In this document: piece after piece, positions 17,733-25,734 of the stretch | Layout of the letters: every line of letters starts with the position of its first letter | Numbering within the stretch: the first letter of the stretch is position 1 | Assembly: GCA_963787485.1 (NCBI GenBank) | Contig: CAWBDF010000006.1 | Coordinates: 186,001-250,000 of the forward strand | Length of the DNA: 64,000 bases | Direction: 5' to 3' | From: Bog-473 sp963787485 | Lineage (GTDB): Bacteria > Actinomycetota > Acidimicrobiia > Acidimicrobiales > RAAP-2 | Position numbers and translations under genes: made by a program | The notes under the pieces: model-generated | Told to the model about the DNA's origin: nothing | What the model saw: the letters and a program-made list of their open reading frames with translations, nothing else | Database searches by the model: none

Positions 17733-19045
17733 CAGGCGAAGCCTTCGTAGCACTCCAGAGATTCAATCTCTGGCCCGAGTCGACCGTTGAGGTCGATGAT
17801 CCGCGGCGGCGATGAGCCAAGCAGGGCATCGATGATCTCGGGCGTCGAGTGGGACACGACCACGACGTCGGTCCCGGCGATCGCCTCTTGGGGACTGTCC
17901 GTGAGTATGCGCCTGAGGTGCGGAAGCTTGGACTCCACGTACTGTCGGTTGCTGCCAACGAGCGACGAGGGGTTCAGGACGGGGTCGTGGATACGGACGT
18001 CGTACCCCTTGCCGAGCAGGGTTTCCGCAAGGTCGACGTACGGGCTCTCACGGAGGTCGTCGCTCCCGGTCTTGAAACTCAGTCCGAGGAGTGTGACTAC
18101 ATGGCCCTCTCCGGCCACCACACGGTCCACGGCTTCGTCAACCGACAGGCGATTGCTGGTGAGGGTCCCTGACAGGAGGGGTATGTCGATGCTCTCGGTG
18201 CGGGCCAGGTAGAGGAGAGAACGAAGATCCTTCGGGAGGCAGGATCCTCCAAAGGCGAATCCTGGCCGGAGGTATTTCGTCGAGATGTTGAGAAGCGTGT
18301 CCTCGCAGAAGATCTCCATGACCTCTCTACTGTCGACCCCCAGACGCTTGAAGATCCGCCCGAGCTCGTTGGCGAAAGAGACCTTGGTGGCGTGAAAGGC
18401 GTTGGACGCGTACTTGAGAGCCTCTGCCGTGCGTGGGTGGACGACTCGAATGGGAGAGTCGAGAAAGGAAAAGAGACGGGACACGACATTGACGGCGCGG
18501 AGGTCAGAGGATCCGATCACCGTGAACGGTGGAGAGTAGAAGTCCTCGATCCCCGTACCCTCGCGAAGGAACTCGGGACACATCGCCACGGCAACGTCCA
18601 ACCCGGAATCCTGGAATGGAGTGCGGAGTATGGCAGTGACATCCTCGACCGTTCCGGGTGGAACCGTACTGCGGATCACCACGGTGTGAAGTGCCTTCTC
18701 GGGCAACTGGTCTGAGAGCGGACCGATCAGATCCTCGACAACGCGATAGATGTAGGCGAGGTTGGTCTCGCCGCTCGAGGTTGAAGGAGTACCGACGCAC
18801 AAGAGCGACACCTCGGCGTCCTTCAGCGCACTGTCGGGTCGGACGGCGGCGTGAAGCGCTCCGGCGGCGACCGAGCTGGCAACCAGTTCAGACAAGCCGG
18901 GCTCCACCACCGGACTCTGCCCGGCCGAAATTGCCCCGACTTTCAACTCGTCCGGGTCAATGCCCCAGACATCGTGACCATTGGCGGCGAGACAGGCTGC
19001 TGTGACCGTGCCCACGTAGCCGAGCCCGAAGACGACAACCTTCAT
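17729..19045 (-). CDS. Nucleotide-sugar dehydrogenase (UDP-glucose/GDP-mannose dehydrogenase family)
   Basis: Oxidises a nucleotide hexose twice to the uronic acid. MKVVVFGLGYVGTVTAACLA is the NAD-binding start, GIDPDELKVGAISAGQSPVV resembles the GDP-mannose 6-dehydrogenase (AlgD) branch more than UDP-glucose enzymes, and FAFGGSCLPKDLRSL contains the catalytic cysteine. 438 residues from ATG 19045, the family size; an upstream extension to 19135 is not family-like. First structural gene of the long minus-strand operon, which implies that the glycan contains a uronic acid and gives a plausible substrate for the asparagine-synthetase-type amidotransferase and the heparinase-like lyase downstream. 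Confidence 0.87.
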   Translation of the reverse strand: MKVVVFGLGYVGTVTAACLAANGHDVWGIDPDELKVGAISAGQSPVVEPGLSELVASSVAAGALHAAVRPDSALKDAEVSLLCVGTPSTSSGETNLAYIYRVVEDLIGPLSDQLPEKALHTVVIRSTVPPGTVEDVTAILRTPFQDSGLDVAVAMCPEFLREGTGIEDFYSPPFTVIGSSDLRAVNVVSRLFSFLDSPIRVVHPRTAEALKYASNAFHATKVSFANELGRIFKRLGVDSREVMEIFCEDTLLNISTKYLRPGFAFGGSCLPKDLRSLLYLARTESIDIPLLSGTLTSNRLSVDEAVDRVVAGEGHVVTLLGLSFKTGSDDLRESPYVDLAETLLGKGYDVRIHDPVLNPSSLVGSNRQYVESKLPHLRRILTDSPQEAIAGTDVVVVSHSTPEIIDALLGSSPPRIIDLNGRLGPEIESLECYEGFAW

Positions 19046-19207
19046 GGCGCGATGTGGAGTGGTCGGAGCGATCGTGCGCGGCACAGTGGCGGCATACCCA
19101 AAGACGAGCGGCGAGACGGGCATGAGATACACCAAGGCCGCGCTCTCGGCCTGGTCCTTTCCCTTCCGAAGGTGCCTCCCAGTTGCTCATCGCCCGCTTC
19201 GCGTCTG

Positions 19208-19933
19208 TCAGGAGACGCGACTGTGGCGGTTGCCCGACGCCAAATGGGGATGGCGTGGCTGGCTGTCAAGAGACCAGCCGGCACGCCGTGCCATTGCGAC
19301 GGCAGCCAGCTGAGAGTTGACACCGAGCTTCTGGAGTATCGCTCGGATCTGTGAACGAACAGTCGAGATCGAGACGACAGCGGCCTTTGCGATCTGCTCC
19401 GCGCTATGACCTTCGATCAGTTCGGCCAGGACGACCATCTCACGCTGAGTCAACGTGGCGAAGGACCCAAGTACGGGATCATTCCGTTCGTCCGCTGCCG
19501 TTATGGGCAAAGACGCGTCCGATCCCGTCACCCGGGGTGATGCAGATCTGTTCTGGAGCAGACGGTTGATGGTGGCGAACAGTCTGGTGAAGGGCTCACT
19601 CCGGTCCACGAACGCCGAGGTTCCGGCGGTGATCCAGGCATCAAACCGGTTTCCGACGTCGGCCGAGTCGATCACACACACTTGAAGCCCGAGCCCGCGC
19701 AGTTGGGCGACGGTCGATGTGCCGGCAGTGATGTCGAGGGATCGGGCCTCAATGATCACGAGATCGGGACCCCATTCGATGCCGCGTTCGATCTCCCCAG
19801 CCCAGAACGCAATGTGCAGCGTCGCGAACCCGTAGGTCTCGAGGGCGTTGGCCAGGGCACCGGACAACAAGTCGCTGCCGGTAATCAAGATTCGAGTCGG
19901 GATTTCCGCTGCGTCGGGCTGCCGTTGGTACAC
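19208..19933 (-). CDS. LuxR-type transcriptional regulator with degenerate receiver domain
   Basis: 241 residues. The C-terminal domain, about residues 155-220, is a clear LuxR/GerE helix-turn-helix: TLTQREMVVLAELIEGHSAE and ISTVRSQIRAILQKLGVNSQ. The N-terminal 120 residues have a receiver-like alternation (RILITGSDLLSGALANALE, DLVIIEARSLD), but the phosphorylatable aspartate position at the end of strand 3 reads glutamate, and the strand-5 lysine is not evident (TSAFVDRSEP). It may therefore be phosphorylation-independent. It lies upstream of the eleven-gene operon on the same strand, 162 bases before the dehydrogenase start, so it is a natural candidate regulator of that operon. Start is GTG 19933, directly after a TAG. 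Confidence 0.8.
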   Translation of the reverse strand: MYQRQPDAAEIPTRILITGSDLLSGALANALETYGFATLHIAFWAGEIERGIEWGPDLVIIEARSLDITAGTSTVAQLRGLGLQVCVIDSADVGNRFDAWITAGTSAFVDRSEPFTRLFATINRLLQNRSASPRVTGSDASLPITAADERNDPVLGSFATLTQREMVVLAELIEGHSAEQIAKAAVVSISTVRSQIRAILQKLGVNSQLAAVAMARRAGWSLDSQPRHPHLASGNRHSRVS

Positions 19934-20281
19934 CTAGAACCCCTGCGCTTCGGCGCCGCGGTCGATGACCTTTTCAATCGATCCGGTCAACTCCTGGCGC
20001 GACGAAGCCGGGACTTCGGTGGTCCCAACGCCGTTACGACCGGTGATCATCGCCATTGACCTACCGCCTGCTCCAGCGGACCGGTCTCGCCTGGCTCCGA
20101 ATGGACTCCGCCAATTCAAGTCTCATTCTTTGCGCCGACCGCGCCGACCAATGTAGCGAGAACGTGACAGGGGGTCAATCACCAGAATGACCTTGTTCGA
20201 GTTCGGCCGAGTGGGGCCAGGATCTCATTGCGCCAGATGGAGGAAGCCCGGCATGTTCGAGCGTGGAGTGTCGATCATCCT
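19934..20281. other. Gap of 348 bp with no confident gene
   Basis: Upstream of the LuxR-type gene. A short minus-strand frame (start 20119 or ATG 20056, stop TAG at 19934-19936) abuts the regulator start exactly; its sequence ends EVPASSRQELTGSIEKVIDR and could be a leader peptide, but there is no family match I recognise and no good ribosome site. I see no convincing promoter, terminator or repeat. Confidence 0.3.
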
Positions 20282-20817
20282 TCACGAATAAAGCGTGGTT
20301 GTCCGTCCAGTGTTCTTCGGGTCCAGGAATTGTGGATTTGTTGTCGTTCTCGAGGAGGCTTCGTGGACCCACACGTGAAAGCACAGGTGGCTCCTCGGCG
20401 CCCGCGGGTCACTCATGGCCACGATGCTGGCCGTCGAGCCTGGATTCCGCTCCCGCACCCGCCGAGCGGCGCGTCGGAGAGCTGCGAGCACGTGGGCACG
20501 ACGAGGGACGGAGAGCTCCTCGAGGCCGTTGATGTGCTCGCGGGGCACGACCACCAACCCCTCGAATTCAGGTGCGCTGAGGACGACGACACCCTGGTCG
20601 ACGTCCTCAGCGTCATGTGAGGACAGCCGTCGGGCGTTCCGGCTGGCCATACGTTGCGTGATCGTGCAGGCCCGGCAGTACGAGGGCGACCCAATGGATT
20701 GGTCAGAAGCATTCGGGGCACCGTGCCCAAGATCCACTCCGCCCCCTTCGTCGTTCCGATGTCGACCGTCTGGTCCCTGTAGTCCCAGAGGGCCGGGAGA
20801 AGCGTGGTGATACTCAC
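20282..20817 (-). CDS. HIT-like protein, degenerate and apparently frameshifted
   Basis: The C-terminal frame (stop at 20282) contains YCRACTITQRMASRNARRLS, a CxxC start like that of HIT-family proteins, then GLVVVPREHINGLEELSV, and the triad region SHLCFHVWVHE. In HIT proteins this is H-x-H-x-H; here the middle, catalytic histidine is cysteine. The sensible N-terminus, VSITTLLPALWDYRDQTVDI and GAEWILGTVPRMLLTNPLG (start GTG 20817), is in another frame and joins the HIT part if one base is restored in the GGG run at 20690-20692. The restored length is about 178 residues. HIT proteins hydrolyse or transfer nucleotides; with the altered triad the activity is doubtful. The frame also runs upstream to 20932 without looking coding. 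Moderate to low confidence in the start and function. Confidence 0.5.
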
Positions 20818-21093
20818 CGAACCAGAGGACCTTCGGTCTGCGTGTCGCGCGGGTCCGAGGTGTGCAATGGGCTCCGATCAGGGTGGGAGACGTATCAGGG
20901 ATGGGATGGCGTCCTCCCACAGGGTCAGGCAACGGAAACGATCATCTCCCAATGTCCAGGGGCGTCAATGGCGAGCTCAACCGAATGGCCGCAGTTCTGC
21001 CCAGTCCGACCCGCGGCCGGGCATTTCCCGTCAACGTGGTCCTAGGAGGAGTGGCAGCCGAATGGAGCGAATGATGTCACCCCAATTGACCGG

Positions 21094-22695
21094 TTGGGGG
21101 TAGTCGGGATCGTGTCGTCGGAGGTGAGCACGGGCTGGTGGGCGCCCTCGGTCGAGCAGTTGCTGACGCACGTCCCTGACGAGCCATCTGAAGGCAGCGG
21201 CAGTGTGCACTTCGAACCGATCGTTTCCCGCGTCCGTCATCGCGCTACCGGCGCCGCGGTTCGTTCCGTCGCTTCCCGCCCGAGGGGAAATGGGCTGAGA
21301 GCCCGCCTAATCTCTCTCGATGTCGCCGCTTCAGCAGCGACATGGCTCGTCATGGGCACCGCCTACGCACCCGCCACGTCGGCGATTCGAGGGTGGGCCG
21401 CAGCCTTCACGGCGGCCGTTGCGACCTTGTGTGCCTTGAAGGTCCTCGGTCTGTACCGATCGCGGGTCTGCGTGCAGCACGGACAGGAGGCGGCTCGGAT
21501 CACCGTTGCCGTTCTGCCCGCTGCAGTCATCTTCGAGGTGATCAGGGGGGGTGGAGGTAGGAGCGACGGTGCGACGATCGTCGCGGCAGGTTCGTGCCTT
21601 CTCTCGTTGGCGGCCCTTCGCTGGATCTTTGGTCAGTGGCTCTGCGCGCAGAGGGCCCGGGGGCGATTCCACAGACGGATCGTGATGATCGGAACCAACG
21701 ATGACGCCGTCGACGTCTGGACCATGTTGGGGTCGCAACCTGAGCTCGGGTACGAAGTGCGGGGGATCATCGGCGCGCCGCGAAACCATCCGGAGTGGGC
21801 GAAACTGGCCCATGCCCGAACCGTAGATCGGCTTCCGCACGTTGCCAAGATCACTGATGCCTCGGGGGTGCTGGTGGTGGCCAACGCAATGTCGGCGACC
21901 GACGTGAGTCGCGTGATCGAGCTTTGCGCGGAAAACGGCTTGCATGTCCAGATCTGTCCCGGATTCCGGGGCTTGGCGACCCGCCGGGTTCGTCACGTCC
22001 CGATGAGCGGAGAAGCATTTTTCTATGTCGAAGCAGAGCGGCATCCGGCCTGGCAACTGACGGCAAAACGGGCAGTCGACGTGGTTGGAGCCGTGCTCGG
22101 GGGGCTCGTCGCCATACCGATACTTCTCCTGGCTGCAGCTGCGATCCGACTCGAAGATCGTGGCCCCGTCCTGTATCGGCAGATCAGAATCGGGTTAGCG
22201 GGAAGGCCCTTCGTGGTCTACAAGTTGCGGAGCATGACGTGTGACACCGGGCAGAGATCTGACCTTGCGACGCTCAACGAACGTACCGATGGGCCCCTCT
22301 TCAAGGCGTCGAACGATCCACGCGTCACCAAGGTCGGGGCCGTCCTGCGAGCGCTGAGCATCGACGAGCTTCCTCAACTGTTCAACGTCCTGATCGGGAC
22401 GATGAGCCTGGTGGGACCGCGACCCGCCCTCCCCCAGGAGGTCGCCAAATTCGATGATGAACTGTTGCGTCGCCATGACGTCAGACCGGGCATCACGGGA
22501 CTCTGGCAGCTCGAGGCGCGGGACACCCCTTCGTTCCACGCCTACCGCCGGCTCGACCTCTTGTACGTGGACAATTGGTCGATTGGACTCGACCTTGTCA
22601 TCCTTGCCGCGACCTTGCCGATGGTGATCGCGCGTGCGGCGTTGGCCCGTCGTCACGAGGTCACGGCGCAGGAGGCTCTGTCCGGGGCGCCCTGA
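21094..22695 (+). CDS. Initiating polyprenyl-phosphate hexose-1-phosphate transferase (WbaP/WcaJ type)
   Basis: 533 residues. Starts glycan assembly by moving a sugar phosphate from a nucleotide sugar to undecaprenyl phosphate in the inner membrane. The N-terminal third holds several hydrophobic helices (LISLDVAASAATWLVMG, AAFTAAVATLCALKVLGLY); the middle is a Rossmann-like CoA-binding-type domain (RIVMIGTNDDAVDVWTML); the C-terminal 200 residues are the sugar transferase domain: LTAKRAVDVVGAVLGGLVAI, PVLYRQIRIGLAGRPFVVYK, SIDELPQLFNVLIGTMSLVG with the conserved DELPQ, and VRPGITGLWQLEARD. The start is uncertain: TTG 21094 opens the frame, with GTG 21112 or 21124 as alternatives; the first 60 residues are not conserved-looking. 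Confidence 0.87.
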   Translation: MGVVGIVSSEVSTGWWAPSVEQLLTHVPDEPSEGSGSVHFEPIVSRVRHRATGAAVRSVASRPRGNGLRARLISLDVAASAATWLVMGTAYAPATSAIRGWAAAFTAAVATLCALKVLGLYRSRVCVQHGQEAARITVAVLPAAVIFEVIRGGGGRSDGATIVAAGSCLLSLAALRWIFGQWLCAQRARGRFHRRIVMIGTNDDAVDVWTMLGSQPELGYEVRGIIGAPRNHPEWAKLAHARTVDRLPHVAKITDASGVLVVANAMSATDVSRVIELCAENGLHVQICPGFRGLATRRVRHVPMSGEAFFYVEAERHPAWQLTAKRAVDVVGAVLGGLVAIPILLLAAAAIRLEDRGPVLYRQIRIGLAGRPFVVYKLRSMTCDTGQRSDLATLNERTDGPLFKASNDPRVTKVGAVLRALSIDELPQLFNVLIGTMSLVGPRPALPQEVAKFDDELLRRHDVRPGITGLWQLEARDTPSFHAYRRLDLLYVDNWSIGLDLVILAATLPMVIARAALARRHEVTAQEALSGAP

Positions 22696-22760
22696 GGGGC
22701 TCATCCCTCGTTCTCCTCTCACCGGGGATTCCCACACTTCAGCCCGGAGACCCAGCGATT

Positions 22761-22776
22761 GCCGCCGGCCGGCGGC
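22761..22776. terminator. 16-bp perfect GC palindrome after the sugar transferase gene
   Basis: GCCGCCGGCCGGCGGC is a perfect palindrome lying 65 bases after the sugar transferase stop. It could form a strong hairpin and end transcription before the sigma-factor leader, but there is no T-tract, so it may instead be a DNA site. Confidence 0.35.
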
Positions 22777-22795
22777 CGGCACCTGAAGCCTGTTT

Positions 22796-22913
22796 CACCA
22801 ATTCTGGGTATGTCCGCTCCTCAATTCAGAGGAAACCATCTCACCAATAGAGGGGATGCCGGTTCCCCAATACGGGGGATGACAGGTCCCTAAGAAATCG
22901 GGACCATGCATGG
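22796..22913 (+). promoter_or_regulatory. 23-bp-periodic array of short dyads in the sigma-factor leader
   Basis: CAAT occurs at 22799, 22822, 22845 and 22868, exactly 23 bases apart each time. Around each is an imperfect dyad in which C/T-rich bases lead into CAAT, followed about three bases later by G-rich bases, for example TTCCCCAATACGGGGGATG at 22863 and CCTCAATTCAGAGG at 22819. A fifth, related dyad, GGTCCC then GGGACC, lies at 22885-22905. The array ends about 90 bases before the sigma-factor start. Possible operator or activator array; no known regulator site was recognised. Confidence 0.5.
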
Positions 22914-22995
22914 GACATCTTCGGTCGGGAGCGACGGCCGAATAGCCGGGAATCCTCGGGCGACGGATTTCCCATGCGAAGGCGGAAGGATCCAC

Positions 22996-23631
22996 ATGGC
23001 GACAGTTCAATTGACGGAGACCAACCTCCGGGGAAGACACGAAACCCCGGTGAGGCAGTCAGCGGACGATGGCGACCTGATTCATCTCGTGTCACAGGCA
23101 CGAGCCGGAGAAAGCGCAGCCTGGGAGCACCTGGTGCAGCGCTTCGGGGGTCTGGTGGCGGCGATCGCCAGACGATGCCGACTGAGCGATGCCGACGTCG
23201 CAGAGGTGTGCCAGACGACGTGGCTGCGGTTGGTCGAGAACCTCGATCGGATCGAGCAACCGGAACGGCTCGGAGCCTGGCTGGCCACGACGTCCCGACG
23301 CGAGAGCCTGCGAATCGCTTCCCGCGGGACAACCGTCTGCGCGACAGACGTGTTGCACTTCATGGCCGACGAGCAGGCCGATCCGCTCGATGCGGGACTC
23401 CTAAGGGAGGAACAGGTCGGAGCGATACGAAGGGCGGCCGAACAGTTGTCACCACGCTGCCAGCACCTTCTCGGGTTGTTGATGGGCGACGACGATCTTC
23501 CGTACAAGGTCATCGCCGACCAGCTCGGCATGCCCATCGGGAGCATCGGTCCGACGAGGGGGCGGTGTCTGGAGCATCTTCGCCAGCTGTTGGCCGAGGT
23601 CGAGCTGAACCGGGTTGCCGCCCACGGATAA
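22996..23631 (+). CDS. RNA polymerase sigma factor, ECF-like (sigma-70 family)
   Basis: 211 residues from ATG 22996, preceded by a GGAAGGA ribosome site; the frame extends upstream to 22906 but without a better start. Region 2 is visible as GDLIHLVSQARAGESAAWEH followed by VCQTTWLRLVENLDRIEQP, the usual ECF W-L-R-L segment, and region 4 as LSPRCQHLLGLLMGDDDLPY, KVIADQLGMPIGSIGPTRGR. It would direct RNA polymerase to a special promoter set, plausibly including this locus. No anti-sigma gene follows; the next gene is on the opposite strand five bases away. The 23-bp-periodic array upstream may control it. Confidence 0.85.
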   Translation: MATVQLTETNLRGRHETPVRQSADDGDLIHLVSQARAGESAAWEHLVQRFGGLVAAIARRCRLSDADVAEVCQTTWLRLVENLDRIEQPERLGAWLATTSRRESLRIASRGTTVCATDVLHFMADEQADPLDAGLLREEQVGAIRRAAEQLSPRCQHLLGLLMGDDDLPYKVIADQLGMPIGSIGPTRGRCLEHLRQLLAEVELNRVAAHG

Positions 23632-23636
23632 CGCGA

Positions 23637-24290
23637 CTATCGGCGTGGCCGGCAGACGTAGAGGTATTCGACTCCCAGCCACTTCGTCAGTAACGGGATG
23701 ATGACGTTGACGTGCATGTTCACGGTGCGCAGGTAGGGCCGCTCAGGTTCCGCGTGGCTCCAGTTGTGAGAGGTCGGGAGTCGCCGCTCAAGGACGAAGT
23801 GTTCCGCCAGACTGTTGCGGAATTGAGTTGGGGACTGGATGTTGTTGTAGAGCCAATAGCGGTCGGGCTCCCGATGCGCGAAATTCACGTAGGTCACGAC
23901 GAAGATGCCATCGGGCGCAAGCAAGTCGGCAATCTCGGCGAACTTCTGCGACTGGCTGTCGGCGAGATATTCGAAGAGCCCTTGCGCCACCACGAAATCG
24001 AAGGGTGACTGCTTCGCTGTGATGGGATCCTGGAGGATGTCGCACTCCGTCAGGTTCGGCGCAGGTTCGTGGATGGCGATGTCGATCCCGTAGTACGAGA
24101 TGGTCCGAGGGAGCAGGCGCCCGAGTGTGGCGGGGCCGCAACCCACATCGAGAAGCCGACGATTCTCCCCGGCAGCCAACCGTGTCACGACATGCGCCAC
24201 TTTGAGCATGCGGTGATGAGGTCGTGCGTACTTGGTGTTCTCGTCGGCCCAAAACTCCCGCTTGTGGACGGTTTCGGGAGGAGTGCTCAT
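23637..24290 (-). CDS. Class I SAM-dependent methyltransferase
   Basis: 217 residues. RRLLDVGCGPATLGRLLPR is SAM-binding motif I, and FDFVVAQGLFEYLADSQSQK and LLAPDGIFVVTYVNFAHREP are the later Rossmann-strand motifs of a Methyltransf_11/23 domain. The target, a sugar hydroxyl or another group, cannot be told. Start ATG 24290 is preceded by GGGAGG about ten bases upstream. Its stop lies five bases from the convergent sigma-factor stop. Probably co-transcribed with the C-methyltransferase-like gene upstream (gap 114 bases). Confidence 0.8.
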   Translation of the reverse strand: MSTPPETVHKREFWADENTKYARPHHRMLKVAHVVTRLAAGENRRLLDVGCGPATLGRLLPRTISYYGIDIAIHEPAPNLTECDILQDPITAKQSPFDFVVAQGLFEYLADSQSQKFAEIADLLAPDGIFVVTYVNFAHREPDRYWLYNNIQSPTQFRNSLAEHFVLERRLPTSHNWSHAEPERPYLRTVNMHVNVIIPLLTKWLGVEYLYVCRPRR

Positions 24291-24404
24291 ACGATGCGTG
24301 CCTCCCAGGGGTCGGTCCGGTATCGGGCCGGTGCAAAAGCGGTGTGTGATTCGCCCACCGTCCGTAGGAGGAGGGAAGCCTCGTGCTGATACGTCGGACG
24401 CTTC

Positions 24405-25520
24405 TCAGCCACGTAACACGTCGGCGTTCACCCACTCGCCACCGGCGCGTTCGACTTCGGGATATGTGTGGCGGACCTCAGGCAACAGATCCGGAACGAA
24501 CAGGAGCACGGCGTCCGGCCGATCCGAGAGGAGCTTCGCCGGACCGATGATCGGAATGTCCGTCCCCGGTATGCGACGTCCATGTTTGGACGGAGACACG
24601 TCGACGATCCCGGGCAGAAGCCTCTGGTGCACGCCGGCACGATTGAGAAGCGCGACGGCGCGTGACGCGGCACCGTACCCGAGGACGGTCTTTCCTGCGG
24701 CGCTCTGAGCCTCGAGCCAGTCTCGCAGCCCCCGGGTGTGAGACTCGGCCTCTTCCTGCAATCGCGCCACCGTCGCCGGCTCGAGGACGCCGTAGTGGGC
24801 TTCGTCCGACAAGAGCGCATCCACCGAGCCACCGAGAGTCGCAGGGCGTGAACCCGACTCACGGCTGGCGACCAGGAGGACCGTGCCGCCGTACAGATCG
24901 AAGACCCACGCCGCCCGCGGAGCGAATCCCCTGGCCTTGAGCATGCCGGCTAGGGCGTTGGTGGAGTAATACGCAAAGTGGCCGTGCCTCAAGGCGTTCC
25001 ATTGGCCGAGACGGACAATCGTGCCCAGCGAGTGGTATTGAAGCGCGATGGCGCCGCCGGGAGCCACCCGAGCCAGGCGTTCCGCCAGGGCCGTCGACTG
25101 ATCCTCGGCGTGCATCATGCCGAACGAGTCGACGACCAGATCGGCTGATCCACCGTCGGTGACGGGTGTGAGGCCGCGTCCGGCCAAGAGATCCAGCCAG
25201 GAACCTCCGTGGGGGCTGCCGAACTCGGCGACCCGACCTGGACCACCGACCCAGCCGGCCTGGGCGAGACGCCCAACGGCATCAGCAGCTTGCCCGACCA
25301 GCGCTCCTGGCTCAGTGCCGAGAGGTTCTTCGTCCACGGTGCGTTCTCCGACCAACTGGGCCAACCCGCAACTCGCGCAGAGCCACATCTTCAGCGGGTG
25401 CCTCGGGTCAGGTCCCGGGTCGTCGCGGTCCGGAAAATGGTCGCAGGCTGGGAGGTGGCCCAGGTCGAGCACGAGGTGGCCGGATCGCGTCGCGCATGAG
25501 CGACAGGTTGGACTGCCCAC
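24405..25520 (-). CDS. C-methyltransferase-like protein with altered active site
   Basis: 371 residues with the three-part layout of NDP-hexose C-methyltransferases (TylC3/TcaB9 type): an N-terminal zinc-binding part (PTCRSCATRSGH and WLCASCGLAQL), a SAM domain, and a C-terminal domain (GKTVLGYGAASRAVALLNRA, VDVSPSKHGRRIPGTDIPI). The SAM motif is weak (VAEFGSPHGGSWLDLL), and the catalytic YHEH segment present in its divergent neighbour reads RHGHFAYYS here, losing the glutamate. It may be inactive, regulatory, or a different enzyme. GTG 25520 is chosen because AGGAGG sits five bases upstream; TTG 25523 is possible. It is divergent from the second C-methyltransferase gene at 25735. Confidence 0.8.
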   Translation of the reverse strand: MGSPTCRSCATRSGHLVLDLGHLPACDHFPDRDDPGPDPRHPLKMWLCASCGLAQLVGERTVDEEPLGTEPGALVGQAADAVGRLAQAGWVGGPGRVAEFGSPHGGSWLDLLAGRGLTPVTDGGSADLVVDSFGMMHAEDQSTALAERLARVAPGGAIALQYHSLGTIVRLGQWNALRHGHFAYYSTNALAGMLKARGFAPRAAWVFDLYGGTVLLVASRESGSRPATLGGSVDALLSDEAHYGVLEPATVARLQEEAESHTRGLRDWLEAQSAAGKTVLGYGAASRAVALLNRAGVHQRLLPGIVDVSPSKHGRRIPGTDIPIIGPAKLLSDRPDAVLLFVPDLLPEVRHTYPEVERAGGEWVNADVLRG

Positions 25521-25734
25521 CAAGGCCTCCTCTCGACCGACGCTTCTCGACCGACGTCCCCGGCTTCACGGCCCGCGTCCCTCAACCGATCGTCCTGGAG
25601 AAGGAGGGACTCCCGGCACGCCCTGATACCCGGGAACATCCCATTGACCCCTCGGACTCATGGTCAAGGGCGGTATCAGCGGGTGGATCCATAACTCCTC
25701 TTCTGCAGTTCGTTGTTGGTCGGATCGAGGAGCT

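Noticed and set aside
22796..22913. CRISPR-like or iteron-type origin for the 23-bp array
   Set aside because: Only four to five degenerate units, no spacer structure, no replication gene or AT-rich region nearby; a regulatory array is the simpler reading.
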